A stretch of 64,000 nt of DNA from Pedomonas sp051304405 (GTDB lineage: Bacteria > Pseudomonadota > Alphaproteobacteria > Sphingomonadales > Sphingomonadaceae): the NCBI RefSeq assembly GCF_051304405.1, contig NZ_JBPPGG010000004.1, forward strand, positions 248,001-312,000. Direction: 5' to 3'. Below the pieces are notes generated by a model, which was not told the DNA's origin, searched no databases, and saw only the letters and a program-made list of their open reading frames with translations. Positions within the stretch are counted from its first letter, which is position 1. Each line of letters opens with the position of its first letter. The position numbers and the translations under genes are program-made. Below, in pieces: positions 1-10,040 of the stretch.

Positions 1-837
1 GCCCTTGGTGACGAGCAGACCGGCGGCGGTCGAGACCACCAGCGCCGGGATCTGCGAGACCAGACCATCGCCGATGGTCAGGACCGTATAGGTGTGGAAG
101 GCCGTGCCGAAATCCACGCCGTGGATGCCGACGCCCACGATGAGGCCAACGACGATGTTGATGCCGGTGATGAGCAGGCCCGCCACCGCGTCGCCGCGCA
201 CGAACTTGCTGGCACCGTCCATCGCGCCGAAAAAGCCGCTCTCGGCCTCGATTTCCTTGCGCCGCGCCTTGGCCTGCGTCTCGTCGATGAGGCCCGAGGA
301 GAGGTCCGCGTCGATCGCCATCTGCTTGCCGGGCATGGCGTCCAGGCTGAAGCGGGCGGCCACTTCCGCGATGCGCCCCGCGCCCTTGGTGATGACGACG
401 AAGTTGATGACGAGGAGGATGAGGAACAGCGTGATGCCGATGACGGCGTCGCCGCCCATGATGAACGAGCCGAAGGCCTGGACGATGCCGCCCGCCGCGT
501 GGGTGCCCTCATGGCCGTGGGCGAGGATCAGGCGGGTGGTGGCGATGTTCAGGCCGAGCCGGAACATGGTGACCACCAGCAGGATCGTCGGGAAGGACGA
601 AAGCTGAAGCGGCTTCTCGATGAACAGCGTCGTCATCAGGATGAGGACGGCGAGGGTGATCGAGAGCGCCAGCCCCATGTCCAGAAGCCAGGTGGGCAGG
701 GGCAGGATCAGCATCAGCACGATGGCGAGGATGCCCACCGCCATCGCGATGTCCTGCGACGGCGTGATCCGGTTCAGCAGGCCCGCAAGGCCGCCGCCCG
801 TTGCCGCCGCGGGCTTTTCCGTGGTTGCATCCGCCAT
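1..837 (-). CDS. flhA: FlhA, flagellar type III export gate protein (N-terminal part, cut by window edge)
   Basis: Integral-membrane export-gate subunit of the flagellar type III secretion apparatus. The 279 residues present begin MADATTEKPAAATGG and contain the FHIPEP-family segment FRLGLNIATTRLIL followed by several hydrophobic helices; the cytoplasmic C-terminal domain lies outside the window. The frame is open to base 1, so the gene is truncated only by the window. It is the last visible gene of the fliF-fliG-fliH-fliN-motA-like-flbD-flhA run, 77 nt after flbD. Family assignment is secure. Confidence 0.95.
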   Translation of the reverse strand, partial: MADATTEKPAAATGGGLAGLLNRITPSQDIAMAVGILAIVLMLILPLPTWLLDMGLALSITLAVLILMTTLFIEKPLQLSSFPTILLVVTMFRLGLNIATTRLILAHGHEGTHAAGGIVQAFGSFIMGGDAVIGITLFLILLVINFVVITKGAGRIAEVAARFSLDAMPGKQMAIDADLSSGLIDETQAKARRKEIEAESGFFGAMDGASKFVRGDAVAGLLITGINIVVGLIVGVGIHGVDFGTAFHTYTVLTIGDGLVSQIPALVVSTAAGLLVTKG

Positions 838-914
838 GACTGTCCGCCGGTTCCTGTTTCTCTGGTTTGCTGTCTATCGCAGGCGGGGCCTGGCCCCTCC
901 TGCAACAAACCGCC

Positions 915-2306
<1,392 letters not shown>

Positions 2307-2339
2307 GATGTTAACTCCCTCAATATCCTGCCGCGCGTT

Positions 2340-3101
2340 CTACGCGGCGCGAACATGCTGCGCTTCGGGCAGAAGCGCGTTCAGTTGCGATTCCAGATGC
2401 ATCGGATGCTCGCCGCGCCCGAGGGCGGCGATGCAGGTGATGCACAAGGCATGAAAATTCCGCTCGGCGGCCACGTGGGACTCGATGCGGGCGGCCAGCG
2501 GCAGCAGCACCACATGGGCGAGCACCGCGCCATAAAGCGTCGTCAGCAGCGCGACCGCCATGCCGGGGCCGAGCGCGGACGGCTCGTCCAGCTTGCCCAG
2601 CATGTCCACAAGGCCGATGAGCGTGCCGATGAGGCCCAGCGCCGGTGCGACGTCCGCCGCCCGCTGGACCAGCTGGGCCAGACGCAGGCGGCTGGCTGCC
2701 AGCCGGTCGGCCTCGGCGTTGAGCAGCTTCTCCACCGCTTCGGTGGAGAGCCCGTCCCGCATCAGGTCGATGCCCCGGCGCAGGAAGGGGATGTCCTTGA
2801 GGCCGCGCCGGACATTTTGCAGGCACGCCGGGCCTTCCTTGCGGAAGCGCCAGGCCAGGTCCAGCATCTTCCGGGCCGCCTCGCCCTGGGACCGGGCCGG
2901 CGCGTGCAGCATGGCGCGGGCGTTGTCCCGCAGTTGCCGCCATTCGCCGCGCCGCACGCCCGCCGCCGTCACCGTGACGGTGCCCGCCACCACGAGAAGG
3001 GCGGACGCGCCGCTCACATAGGCGGCCGGCTCTCCGCCAACGGAGATGGCCACCGCAATGAGCGCGAGGGACGCAACGAAAAAGGCGAGGCCCTGGATCA
3101 T
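2340..3101 (-). CDS. MotA/TolQ/ExbB-type proton channel protein
   Basis: Predicted inner-membrane stator-type subunit, 253 aa. Two N-terminal hydrophobic helices (FFVASLALIAVAISVGG; YVSGASALLVVAGTVTVTA) are followed by a cytoplasmic region and two further helices around APALGLIGTLIGLVDMLG and MAVALLTTLYGAVLAHVVLLP, the usual MotA/ExbB topology. The start overlaps the fliN stop by 4 nt, so it is co-translated with the flagellar operon. No motB-like partner with a peptidoglycan-binding domain is adjacent. MotA itself or an accessory channel are both possible. Confidence 0.8.
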   Translation of the reverse strand: MIQGLAFFVASLALIAVAISVGGEPAAYVSGASALLVVAGTVTVTAAGVRRGEWRQLRDNARAMLHAPARSQGEAARKMLDLAWRFRKEGPACLQNVRRGLKDIPFLRRGIDLMRDGLSTEAVEKLLNAEADRLAASRLRLAQLVQRAADVAPALGLIGTLIGLVDMLGKLDEPSALGPGMAVALLTTLYGAVLAHVVLLPLAARIESHVAAERNFHALCITCIAALGRGEHPMHLESQLNALLPEAQHVRAA

Positions 3102-3460
3102 GAACGGTCCGTCTTGATGATTTCCGTCATGGTGACGCCCAGATGCTCGTCCACCAGCACCACCTCGCCGCGGGCGACCAGGCGGTTGTTCACGTAGATG
3201 TCGATGGCTTCGCCCACGCGCCGGTCCAGCTCCACGATCGCGCCGGGCGCGAGCTTCAGGAGCTGGCTCACCTCAAGCGCCGTCTTGCCGAGCACGGCCT
3301 GAACCGTCACCGGCACATCGAACACCGCTTCCAGCTCCGCGGCGGAGTGGGTCTCCGGCTCGTCCACCGGCGCATGGCGGCGGATCTCTTCGGGGGACAG
3401 GGTGGCGTTGGACAGGTCGTCCAGCGTCACCGGGTTCGTCGGTTCTTCGGGATTGGCCAT
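3098..3460 (-). CDS. fliN: FliN, flagellar C-ring/motor switch protein
   Basis: C-ring switch component of 120 aa. An acidic, poorly conserved N-terminus (about 45 residues) precedes a SpoA/FliN domain: VPVTVQAVLGKTALEVSQLL, then LAPGAIVELDR and NNRLVARGEVVLVDEHLGV. This is the typical FliN length for alphaproteobacteria. Its start codon overlaps the fliH stop by 1 nt and its own stop overlaps the next start by 4 nt, which indicates tight translational coupling. Confidence 0.92.
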   Translation of the reverse strand: MANPEEPTNPVTLDDLSNATLSPEEIRRHAPVDEPETHSAAELEAVFDVPVTVQAVLGKTALEVSQLLKLAPGAIVELDRRVGEAIDIYVNNRLVARGEVVLVDEHLGVTMTEIIKTDRS

Positions 3461-4116
3461 TACGCGGTTCCTTCAGATCCGCTGGAGCCGTGAGGCGCGG
3501 CAGCGCCCTGCTCCAGAGCGGCAATGAATGCTTCGGCCTTCTCGCGCACCTGGGCGAGCCGGTGTTCGGCGCGCACCTCGATGCCGCCGTCAGGCCATTC
3601 GATCAGACAGTCGCCCGGCTGGAGCGTCGCTTCAGCCAGAAAGATGAGGCGTCCCTGAAAGCCGTAGGTGGCCGCCAGGGATTCGATGCGGGACTTCACG
3701 GCGTCGAGCTGGCTGTCCGCCACGCGGATGACGAGGCGCGGCTCGAGGCTGTGTTCCTCGAAAACCTGCTGGACGAAGCGGTCGAGCAGCTCATGCGGGC
3801 GGCGCTGGATTTCGAGGCCCGCCATGGCCTCCGCCATGGGCACGATCAGCCCGGCCGCCTCGGCCACCAGCTCGCGCTTCACCCGCTCGACATCGGCGAC
3901 AACCGCGCCGATCCGGGAGGCCAGGGTCTGGAGGCAGGCCAGCGTCGCCGCTTCCAGCTCCTGCTTGGCCTGGGCGTAGCCCTCCTCGTACCCTTGCGCG
4001 TGCGCGGCGGTGCGGGCCGCGTTCAGCTCCTCGCGGAACTGCGCCTCGGCCTTGGCCTTGGCCTCGCTCGCGCCGCCATCGAAGGCGCTGTCGAAGGTGA
4101 AGGGGACAATCTTCAT
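3460..4116 (-). CDS. fliH: FliH/FlbE-like flagellar export ATPase regulator
   Basis: Cytosolic stator of the flagellar export ATPase FliI, 218 aa. The N-terminal half is Ala/Glu-rich and predicted helical or coiled coil (AKAKAEAQFREELNAARTAA), as in FliH. The C-terminal half resembles the FliH/HrpE V-ATPase-E-like fold (ATLQPGDCLIEWPDGGIEVR). It sits between fliG and fliN, the FlbE position in Caulobacter. The sequence is divergent, so position carries much of the assignment. Confidence 0.85.
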   Translation of the reverse strand: MKIVPFTFDSAFDGGASEAKAKAEAQFREELNAARTAAHAQGYEEGYAQAKQELEAATLACLQTLASRIGAVVADVERVKRELVAEAAGLIVPMAEAMAGLEIQRRPHELLDRFVQQVFEEHSLEPRLVIRVADSQLDAVKSRIESLAATYGFQGRLIFLAEATLQPGDCLIEWPDGGIEVRAEHRLAQVREKAEAFIAALEQGAAAPHGSSGSEGTA

Positions 4117-4128
4117 GGAACGCGCCTT

Positions 4129-5151
4129 TTAGTAGACCAGCTCGTCTTCGCCCTTGGGGTCGGAGAGGAGAATTTCGCCAGCGTCCGCCAGGCTTTTGGC
4201 GACGTTGACCATGTACTGCTGCGCCTCGTCCACGTCGCGCAGGCGCACCGGGCCCATGGCCTCCATGTCCTCGCGCAGGATCTTGGCGGCGCGCTCCGAC
4301 ATGTTGCTGAAGAACAGCTCGCGCAGCTTGTCCGACGTGCCCTTGAGGGCGAGCGCCAGACGGTCCTTCTCCACGTTGCGCAGCAGGGTCTGCACGCCGC
4401 CCGCATCGAGCCGTCCCAGGTCCTCGAAGGTGAACATGAGGGCGCGGATCTTCTCGGCGGAGTCGCGGTTGCGCTCCTCCAGCGCGGTGAGGAAGCGGTC
4501 TTCCGCCTGCCGGTCGAGGTAGTTGAAAATCTCGGCGATGGTTTCGTGGCTGTCGCGGCGGGTGGTGCGCGCGAGGTTGCTCATGAACTCGACGCGCAGA
4601 GTCTGCTCCACCTTGTCCAGCACTTCCTTCTGCACCGCCTCCATGCGGAGCATGCGCATCACCACTTCCATGGCGAAGTCCTCGGGCAGGGAGGAGAGGA
4701 CGCGGGCCGCATGGTCCGGGCGGATTTTCTGGAGCACCACGGCAACGGTCTGCGGGTATTCGTTCTTGAGGTACGAGGCCAGCACCTGCTCGTTCACGTT
4801 GCCGAGCTTGTCCCACATGGTGCGGCCTGCCGGACCACGGATTTCCTCCATGATCTGCTGCACCCGGTCCTTCGGCAGCACGGCGGAGAGCACGCGCTCG
4901 GTGGTCTCGTAGGAACCGTAGAGCGTGCCGATCGAGGACACCTGCGCGGCAAAGTGGATGAACAGCTTCTCGACGGTCGCCGCCTTGATCGTGCCAAGCT
5001 GCGACATGGCGGCGGAGAGATCCTTGACCTCGTCGTCGGTCAGCTGTTCCCAGATGGCCTTGCCGTGTTCCTGCCCCAGGGCGAGCATGAAGGTCGCTGC
5101 CTTCTCCATCCCGCTCATGCGGCTGATTTCTTCCATGTCAACTGCGGCCAC
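4129..5151 (-). CDS. fliG: FliG, flagellar motor switch protein
   Basis: Rotor protein of 340 aa that couples stator force to the MS ring. It begins with an N-terminal FliF-binding domain, contains the middle-domain segment EYPQTVAVVLQKIRPDHAA (EHPQ-like motif) and a C-terminal domain with charged-helix residues around EKDRLALALKG and SERAAKILREDMEAMGPV. Length and motifs are normal. It starts 11 nt after the fliF stop. Confidence 0.96.
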   Translation of the reverse strand: MAAVDMEEISRMSGMEKAATFMLALGQEHGKAIWEQLTDDEVKDLSAAMSQLGTIKAATVEKLFIHFAAQVSSIGTLYGSYETTERVLSAVLPKDRVQQIMEEIRGPAGRTMWDKLGNVNEQVLASYLKNEYPQTVAVVLQKIRPDHAARVLSSLPEDFAMEVVMRMLRMEAVQKEVLDKVEQTLRVEFMSNLARTTRRDSHETIAEIFNYLDRQAEDRFLTALEERNRDSAEKIRALMFTFEDLGRLDAGGVQTLLRNVEKDRLALALKGTSDKLRELFFSNMSERAAKILREDMEAMGPVRLRDVDEAQQYMVNVAKSLADAGEILLSDPKGEDELVY

Positions 5152-5162
5152 GGTTCAGATCC

Positions 5163-6878
5163 TCAGCTGTGCATCCATTGACGGATAATTGCGACGGCTT
5201 CATTGGGATTGCGCTCGATGACATCGCCCACCTTCTTCAGCGCCGACGTCTTCAGGCGGCCCTCGATCTGGGCGACGTCGATCTCGGCTTCGATGGGAAT
5301 GCCGATGTCCTTGCCCCGCGAGGCCTGGATCAGGCGGATGGCTTCCTCGTCGCCGGCGGCGGCGCGCTCGATCAGCTCCCGCGGGAGGACATCGCCTTCG
5401 ACGGGCGGCGCCAGCGCCAGCCGTTCCTCCGGCGCCTGAAGCTGTGCGGCCTGCGGCTCGGCGGCGGCGGTTTTGACGGCGGCGCCCAGCGTCTTCAGCA
5501 TGGGACGCAGCACGAAGAAGAAGCCGAGCAGACCGAGCACGCCGATGATGGCGATCTCCGCCAGGCGCATCGCCGTATCCGACTCCAGGATCTGCGGCAG
5601 GAAGCCTTCGTCCGTGCCGAGCGCGTCGTCGGTCTGGGCGAAGCGCAGGTTCTCGACCACCACGCTGTCGCCGCGGTTTTCGTCATAGCCGATGGCGTTT
5701 TCCACCAGGCGGCGGAACTGCTCCAGCTCCTCGGCCGTGCGCGGACGATAGACCTTCTCGCCGTTTTCGGACGGCGTGTAGATGCCGTCCACCATCACCG
5801 CGACCGACAGCCGCTTGATGGCCCCGGCGTTGCGCATCGTCGTCGTGCGGGTGCGGGAGTTCTGGTATTCGATCTGCTCCGAGATTTCGTTGGCGGTGCT
5901 GCTGGAGGTGTTGCCCGGCTGCTGGGCCTGCGCCTCGGCCTCCGGCAGGTTGTTGGCCACGGTCACGCCGTTGTTGGTCTGGGTATCCGTGCTCTGCTGG
6001 CCGTTCTCGACCGTCGTCGTGCGCGCCACCACCTGGCGATCGGGATCATAGATTTCCGATTCCTGACGCACCGTCTCCAGATCCAGTTCGGCGGCGACTT
6101 CGGCGCGCACCTTGCCGGGGCCGACGATGCGCTCCAGCATGGTCTCCACGTCCGTCCGCAGGCGATTCTCGATCGTGGTACGGCGTTCCTCGAGCGTTGC
6201 GGCGAAGCCGGTGACATCGTCGGTGCTGGAGCGGGCCAGCAGGGTTCCGTTCTGGTCAACGATGGAAATGTGGCCGGGCTCCAGATCGGGCACGGCGGCG
6301 GAGACCAGATCGCGGATCGCCATCACCTGGCTCGGGGACAGGCGGGTGCGGGTCTTGAGCGTGATGGCGGCGGAGGGTTTGCGTTGCTCCCGTTCGAACA
6401 GCGCGCGCTCGGGAATGGAGAGGTGCACGCGCGCCTTCTGCACGGCGCTGAGGCTGGTGATGGAGCGGGCGAGTTCGCCCTCGATGGCGCGGATGCGGTT
6501 GACGTTCTGCAGGAACGCCGTGGTGCCGAACGGGTCCTGGTTGTCGAGCAGCTCATAGCCGATGGGGCCGGAGATCTGCTCGGCCGCCAGATTCATGCGC
6601 AGCTCCGGCAGGCGGTTGACCGGGGCCATGACGCCGGTGCCGTCGGGCGTCAGCTTGAAGGGCACGTCGAGGGCGCGGAGTTTCTCGGTCACGGCCTGAG
6701 CCTGGGCCGGCTCGAGATCCGTGAACAGCAGGCCCATGTCCGGTCGCGATGCCCGCATGGACAGGAAGATGAGGCCGGTGACAATCAGAAGCGCCGTCCC
6801 GCCCATGATGGCGAGGCGCTTCACGCCCAGCGCGGCAATCAGGTTCTTGAGGTTTTCCACTGCCCCGTCCTTCGTCAT
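5163..6878 (-). CDS. fliF: FliF, flagellar MS-ring protein
   Basis: Inner-membrane MS-ring protein of 571 aa. N-terminal TM helix (LAIMGGTALLIVTGLIFLSM), YscJ/FliF ring-building domains (residues about 45-300, including RVHLSIPERALF), a periplasmic low-complexity loop, a second TM near LAEIAIIGVLGLLGFFFVL, and a C-terminal FliG-binding tail. The frame is open upstream to an ATG at 6914, but the ATG at 6878 gives the conventional MTKDGAVENLKNLI start. It is the first gene of the operon; I found no convincing sigma-54 or CtrA site in the 190 nt before it. Confidence 0.94.
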   Translation of the reverse strand: MTKDGAVENLKNLIAALGVKRLAIMGGTALLIVTGLIFLSMRASRPDMGLLFTDLEPAQAQAVTEKLRALDVPFKLTPDGTGVMAPVNRLPELRMNLAAEQISGPIGYELLDNQDPFGTTAFLQNVNRIRAIEGELARSITSLSAVQKARVHLSIPERALFEREQRKPSAAITLKTRTRLSPSQVMAIRDLVSAAVPDLEPGHISIVDQNGTLLARSSTDDVTGFAATLEERRTTIENRLRTDVETMLERIVGPGKVRAEVAAELDLETVRQESEIYDPDRQVVARTTTVENGQQSTDTQTNNGVTVANNLPEAEAQAQQPGNTSSSTANEISEQIEYQNSRTRTTTMRNAGAIKRLSVAVMVDGIYTPSENGEKVYRPRTAEELEQFRRLVENAIGYDENRGDSVVVENLRFAQTDDALGTDEGFLPQILESDTAMRLAEIAIIGVLGLLGFFFVLRPMLKTLGAAVKTAAAEPQAAQLQAPEERLALAPPVEGDVLPRELIERAAAGDEEAIRLIQASRGKDIGIPIEAEIDVAQIEGRLKTSALKKVGDVIERNPNEAVAIIRQWMHS

Positions 6879-7022
6879 GCAGACCTGCGACCGGCTGCAC
6901 GCCGTGCCGATCATGACGAAGGCAAGCTAGGGGGTGGTTGGTGAATAAGAAGTAAATGACCGGGAAAATTTTGCCGGGTTGGCGCGGGGGATAATCCGCA
7001 GGCGCAACCCGGCGAGGGAAGG

Positions 7023-7055
7023 CGGCCCGGAAGCACGGGGAGCGCCTCCGGGCCG
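7023..7055 (-). terminator. Hairpin downstream of sciP
   Basis: A perfect 9-bp inverted repeat, CGGCCCGGA (7023-7031) with TCCGGGCCG (7047-7055), lies 15 nt past the sciP stop. It could end or stabilise the sciP mRNA before fliF, but no T-run follows on the minus strand. Confidence 0.35.
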
Positions 7056-7069
7056 ACGTTCGGGATTGA

Positions 7070-7360
7070 TCAGCTTCGCGCTTCCACGGACCGGTATTGC
7101 TGAACCCGGGTGACGCGCAGGCCCGGCATGCCGTTGCGTTCGATCGAGCGCTGCCAGGAAAGATACTCTTCCACGGAGAGGCTGTACCGCGCACAGGCCT
7201 CTTCCATCGTCAGCAAGCCACCTTTGACGGCTGCAACCACTTCCGCTTTCCGCCGGACAACCCACCGGGTCGTGTCCGGCGGTGGGAGATTATCGAGCGT
7301 CAGTGGCTCGCCAAGCGGGCCGATCACCGCTTGGGGGCGGAACTTCTGATTTTCGATCAT
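7070..7360 (-). CDS. sciP: SciP/DUF1153 family CtrA-inhibitory helix-turn-helix protein
   Basis: Small DNA-binding protein (96 aa) of the DUF1153 family, whose Caulobacter member SciP binds CtrA and damps CtrA-activated, including flagellar, transcription. Diagnostic pieces are VIGPLGEPLTLDNLPPPDT, WVVRRKAEVVAAVKGGLLT and the HTH region ACARYSLSVEEYLSWQ. It stands alone between the two flagellar operons. A full CtrA box lies about 125 nt upstream, consistent with a CtrA-SciP feedback loop. Confidence 0.9.
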   Translation of the reverse strand: MIENQKFRPQAVIGPLGEPLTLDNLPPPDTTRWVVRRKAEVVAAVKGGLLTMEEACARYSLSVEEYLSWQRSIERNGMPGLRVTRVQQYRSVEARS

Positions 7361-7485
7361 CGTTCTCTAACTCCACTCCGCACCAGCTCCAGTTCTGCCA
7401 GCTTATGATGCCGCCCCTAACGAACACCTAAGCGACGCGGTAAATGGTTCGCCCATCCGGGTGAAAGTTGGACTAAGGGAGAGGG

Positions 7486-7501
7486 TTAACGTCGCCTTAA
7501 C
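7486..7501. promoter_or_regulatory. CtrA box TTAA-N7-TTAAC upstream of sciP
   Basis: TTAACGTCGCCTTAAC matches the full CtrA consensus with exact 7-nt spacing. It is in the intergenic region between flgE's 3' end and sciP's 5' end, so sciP is the likely target. Caulobacter sciP is CtrA-activated, which supports the reading. Confidence 0.75.
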
Positions 7502-7547
7502 GTTTTGACGTGTCCGGCGACGTCACCCTCCCGTCGTGATCTCCCTG

Positions 7548-8855
7548 TTACCGCTTGAGCTGGTTCAGCTCGGTCAGCATCTCGTCGGCGGTGGTGATGA
7601 TGCGGGCCGAGGCCGAGTAGGCGCGCTGGGTGGTGATGAGCTTGGTGAACTCCTCGGCCAGGTCGACCGTCGAGGCTTCCAGCGTCTTGGGCGAGATCTG
7701 GCCCGCGCCGCCGGTGCCCGAGCTCACCAGCTCGAAGTTGCCCGAATAGTCGGTGCGGGCGTAGGCGTTGCCCTGCACGGACATCAGCCCTTCCGGGTTC
7801 TGGAAGGTGGCGATCGGCAGCTTGTAGACCGCGCGGGTGAGGCCGTTGTCGAACAGCGCGGTCACCACGCCGTCCTTGCCCACCGACACGCCGGTCACGT
7901 TGCCGAACACCGCACCGTCGATGGCGGAGGAGATCATGGTCGAGGTGCTGTCGAACTGGGTCAGACCGTCGGCCTGGCCGTCGCTGCCGAAGTTGAAGGT
8001 GATCGGGGAGGCTGCCGCACCGTTGGTCCAGTTGAAGTTGATCGGGTCGAACAGGGCGGCCGTGGAGTTGCCCATGTCCAGGCTGCCGTCTTCATTGAAG
8101 GCAATGGTGCCCGAGCTGACCAGCGGGCCGCCAGTGATCTCGCCGGGAGTGCCGTGAATTTCGACGCTCCATTCATTCACGCCGGTCTTCAGGAAGCTCA
8201 TCGTGATGTTGTGGGCCGACCCCTGCGAGTCATAGACCTTGATGGTCTTGGAGAAGTGCGGCTCGATCGCACCGCTGGCCAGCTGGCCCGGGTTGGCCGG
8301 GTCATAGGCCGGTGTGCCGGCATAGATTTCCTGGCTTGATTGCAGGTTGGCGCGGATCTTGGCGTTGGTGGTCGCCTCGGCGGTGCCGGTCAGCGCGGCG
8401 ATGTTGATCGGCGAGAGCACGTTCACGTCGCCGTTGTCCATGTACTTGCCGTTGGAGTCCAGCGGCCAGCCCATCAGGTACATGCCGGCGGTGTTCTGGA
8501 GGTAGCCGCGGTCATCGGGGCGGAAGGAGCCGGCACGGGTGAAGTAGACGTCCTTGCTGTTCATGTCCGGGCGCACGACGAAGAAGCCGTTGCCGTCGAT
8601 GGCAAGGTCGGTCGCCGAGGTGGACGTCTGCAGCAGGCCCTGCGCGCCGATCAGCGAGCGGGCACGCGCCTGCACGCCGCCCGGCGAGTAGGAGCCGTAG
8701 GTGGAGCTTTCCGTCACCAGCGTCATGAACTCGGCATCGGCGGCCTTGTAGCCGATGGTGTTCACGTTGGTGATGTTGTCGGAGATGATGCCCAGCGCGC
8801 TCGAGTTGGCGGCGAGGCCCGAGGTTCCCGAATAAAGCGCAGCGTACAAGCTCAT
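7548..8855 (-). CDS. flgE: FlgE, flagellar hook protein
   Basis: Hook subunit of 435 aa, exported by the flagellar type III system. N-terminal rod/hook signature LYSGTSGLAANSSALGIISD with NITNVNTIGYK, central FlgE domains with DGNGFFVV-type and FNEDGSLD segments, and C-terminal FlgBB region STVDLAEEFTKLITTQRAYS. No cleavable signal peptide, as expected. Start ATG at 8855 has CAGGAG 7 nt upstream. Last gene of the fliK-flgD-flgE group. Confidence 0.95.
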   Translation of the reverse strand: MSLYAALYSGTSGLAANSSALGIISDNITNVNTIGYKAADAEFMTLVTESSTYGSYSPGGVQARARSLIGAQGLLQTSTSATDLAIDGNGFFVVRPDMNSKDVYFTRAGSFRPDDRGYLQNTAGMYLMGWPLDSNGKYMDNGDVNVLSPINIAALTGTAEATTNAKIRANLQSSQEIYAGTPAYDPANPGQLASGAIEPHFSKTIKVYDSQGSAHNITMSFLKTGVNEWSVEIHGTPGEITGGPLVSSGTIAFNEDGSLDMGNSTAALFDPINFNWTNGAAASPITFNFGSDGQADGLTQFDSTSTMISSAIDGAVFGNVTGVSVGKDGVVTALFDNGLTRAVYKLPIATFQNPEGLMSVQGNAYARTDYSGNFELVSSGTGGAGQISPKTLEASTVDLAEEFTKLITTQRAYSASARIITTADEMLTELNQLKR

Positions 8856-8937
8856 CGTGGTTCTCCTGCGAGTGTTTTTCTGTGCGTGTCTTGCGTCCGG
8901 TGCGGACGCGGCCTCATGCGGTGTGTGTGGTGTTGGA

Positions 8938-10032
8938 CTATGCGTTGTTCACTTTGGTCACCTGGTCCATGCGGACCCGGGATCCGTTGACGATCAGGAC
9001 GGGTGATCCGTTCTGCATCTCGATGCGCTCCACCGTGCCGGTCAGGGTGACGGTGGAGGTGATTTCCCTGCCGTTGGCGTCGGTCGCCTTCACGGAGAGG
9101 GTGTAGGTCTCGCCCTTGGCGGCGTCGCCAAAGGTGCCATCGCCGTTCCAGTTGAAGCTGTGCGAACCCGGCAGTGCGCTGCCCGTCGTCTCGTGGATGA
9201 CCTTGCCCGTGCTGTCCTTGACGGTCAGCTTGACGTTGGTCGCGTCGGGCCCGATCTCGTACTGCCAGGACGCCTTGTCCCCGTCGAAGACGGCCTGCTG
9301 CGTGGTGGCGGTCACGGTCTTGCCCAGGTAACCGGCGACGGAGGTCAGACTGTTGGCGGCGGACTGGCTCTTGACGATGGCCACGCGGTCGACGCTCACC
9401 GGCATGCCACCCACCACCAGCACCGGCTCGCCGTTGGCGACCTCGACGCTGGTCACGGTGTCGCGCACGTAGATGTCGTTGGCGATGTCCGCGCCGTCCT
9501 GGGTCTTGGCAGTCACCTGAAGGGTGTAGAAGCCCTCGGGCAGCACGTTGCCGTCGGAGTCCCGGCCGTTCCAGACGAAGCTGTGCTCGCCCGCGCCCGT
9601 TTCGCCGGTGCCGGCATAGACCGTCTTGCCCGTGGCATCGGTGACGACGATGTTGACCGAGTCCGCCTGGGCTTCGAGGCTGTAGATCCAGTGCACGCCC
9701 TCGCCGCTGTGATAGGCCATGTCGCTGAGGGCGGTGACTTCCTTGCCGATGTAGCTGGTGGCCGTGTTCAGCCCCTGCGTCTGGAACATGCTGATGAGCT
9801 TTTCCAGATTGGCGTTCTGCTGGATGGCCTGCTCCACGTTGGAATACTGCACTAGCTGATTGGTGAACTCGGAGCTGTCCATCGGCTCCAGCGGATCCTG
9901 GTGCTGGAGCTGCGTGGTCAGCAGCGTCAGGAACGTGTCGAAGTTGCTCGAGAGGGTGGCGGCGGAATTTGCCGTCTTCTGCGATGTCGTGGACGACTGG
10001 GCGAGCGAGCCAAGAGAGCTAAGGGCAGACAT
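8938..10032 (-). CDS. flgD: FlgD, hook-capping protein with duplicated C-terminal module
   Basis: Hook assembly scaffold, 364 aa, well above the roughly 220-240 aa usual for FlgD. Residues 1-90 hold the conserved export/capping region (FLTLLTTQLQHQDPLEPMDS, SSEFTNQLVQYSNVEQ). The C-terminal Tudor/FlgD-Ig module occurs twice: residues about 94-221 (YIGKEVTAL, HSFVWNGRDSDGN, GEPVLVVGG) and about 235-360 (YLGKTVTAT, HSFNWNGDGTFGD, GSPVLIVNG). Gene order fliK-flgD-flgE supports the call. The duplication looks genuine because the frame is uninterrupted and the copies have diverged. Confidence 0.93.
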   Translation of the reverse strand: MSALSSLGSLAQSSTTSQKTANSAATLSSNFDTFLTLLTTQLQHQDPLEPMDSSEFTNQLVQYSNVEQAIQQNANLEKLISMFQTQGLNTATSYIGKEVTALSDMAYHSGEGVHWIYSLEAQADSVNIVVTDATGKTVYAGTGETGAGEHSFVWNGRDSDGNVLPEGFYTLQVTAKTQDGADIANDIYVRDTVTSVEVANGEPVLVVGGMPVSVDRVAIVKSQSAANSLTSVAGYLGKTVTATTQQAVFDGDKASWQYEIGPDATNVKLTVKDSTGKVIHETTGSALPGSHSFNWNGDGTFGDAAKGETYTLSVKATDANGREITSTVTLTGTVERIEMQNGSPVLIVNGSRVRMDQVTKVNNA

Positions 10033-10040
10033 GTGTCACC

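Noticed and set aside
6879..7069. Search for sigma-54 or CtrA site before fliF
   Set aside because: No TGGCAC-N5-TTGC or TTAA pair found; I left the fliF promoter unassigned.
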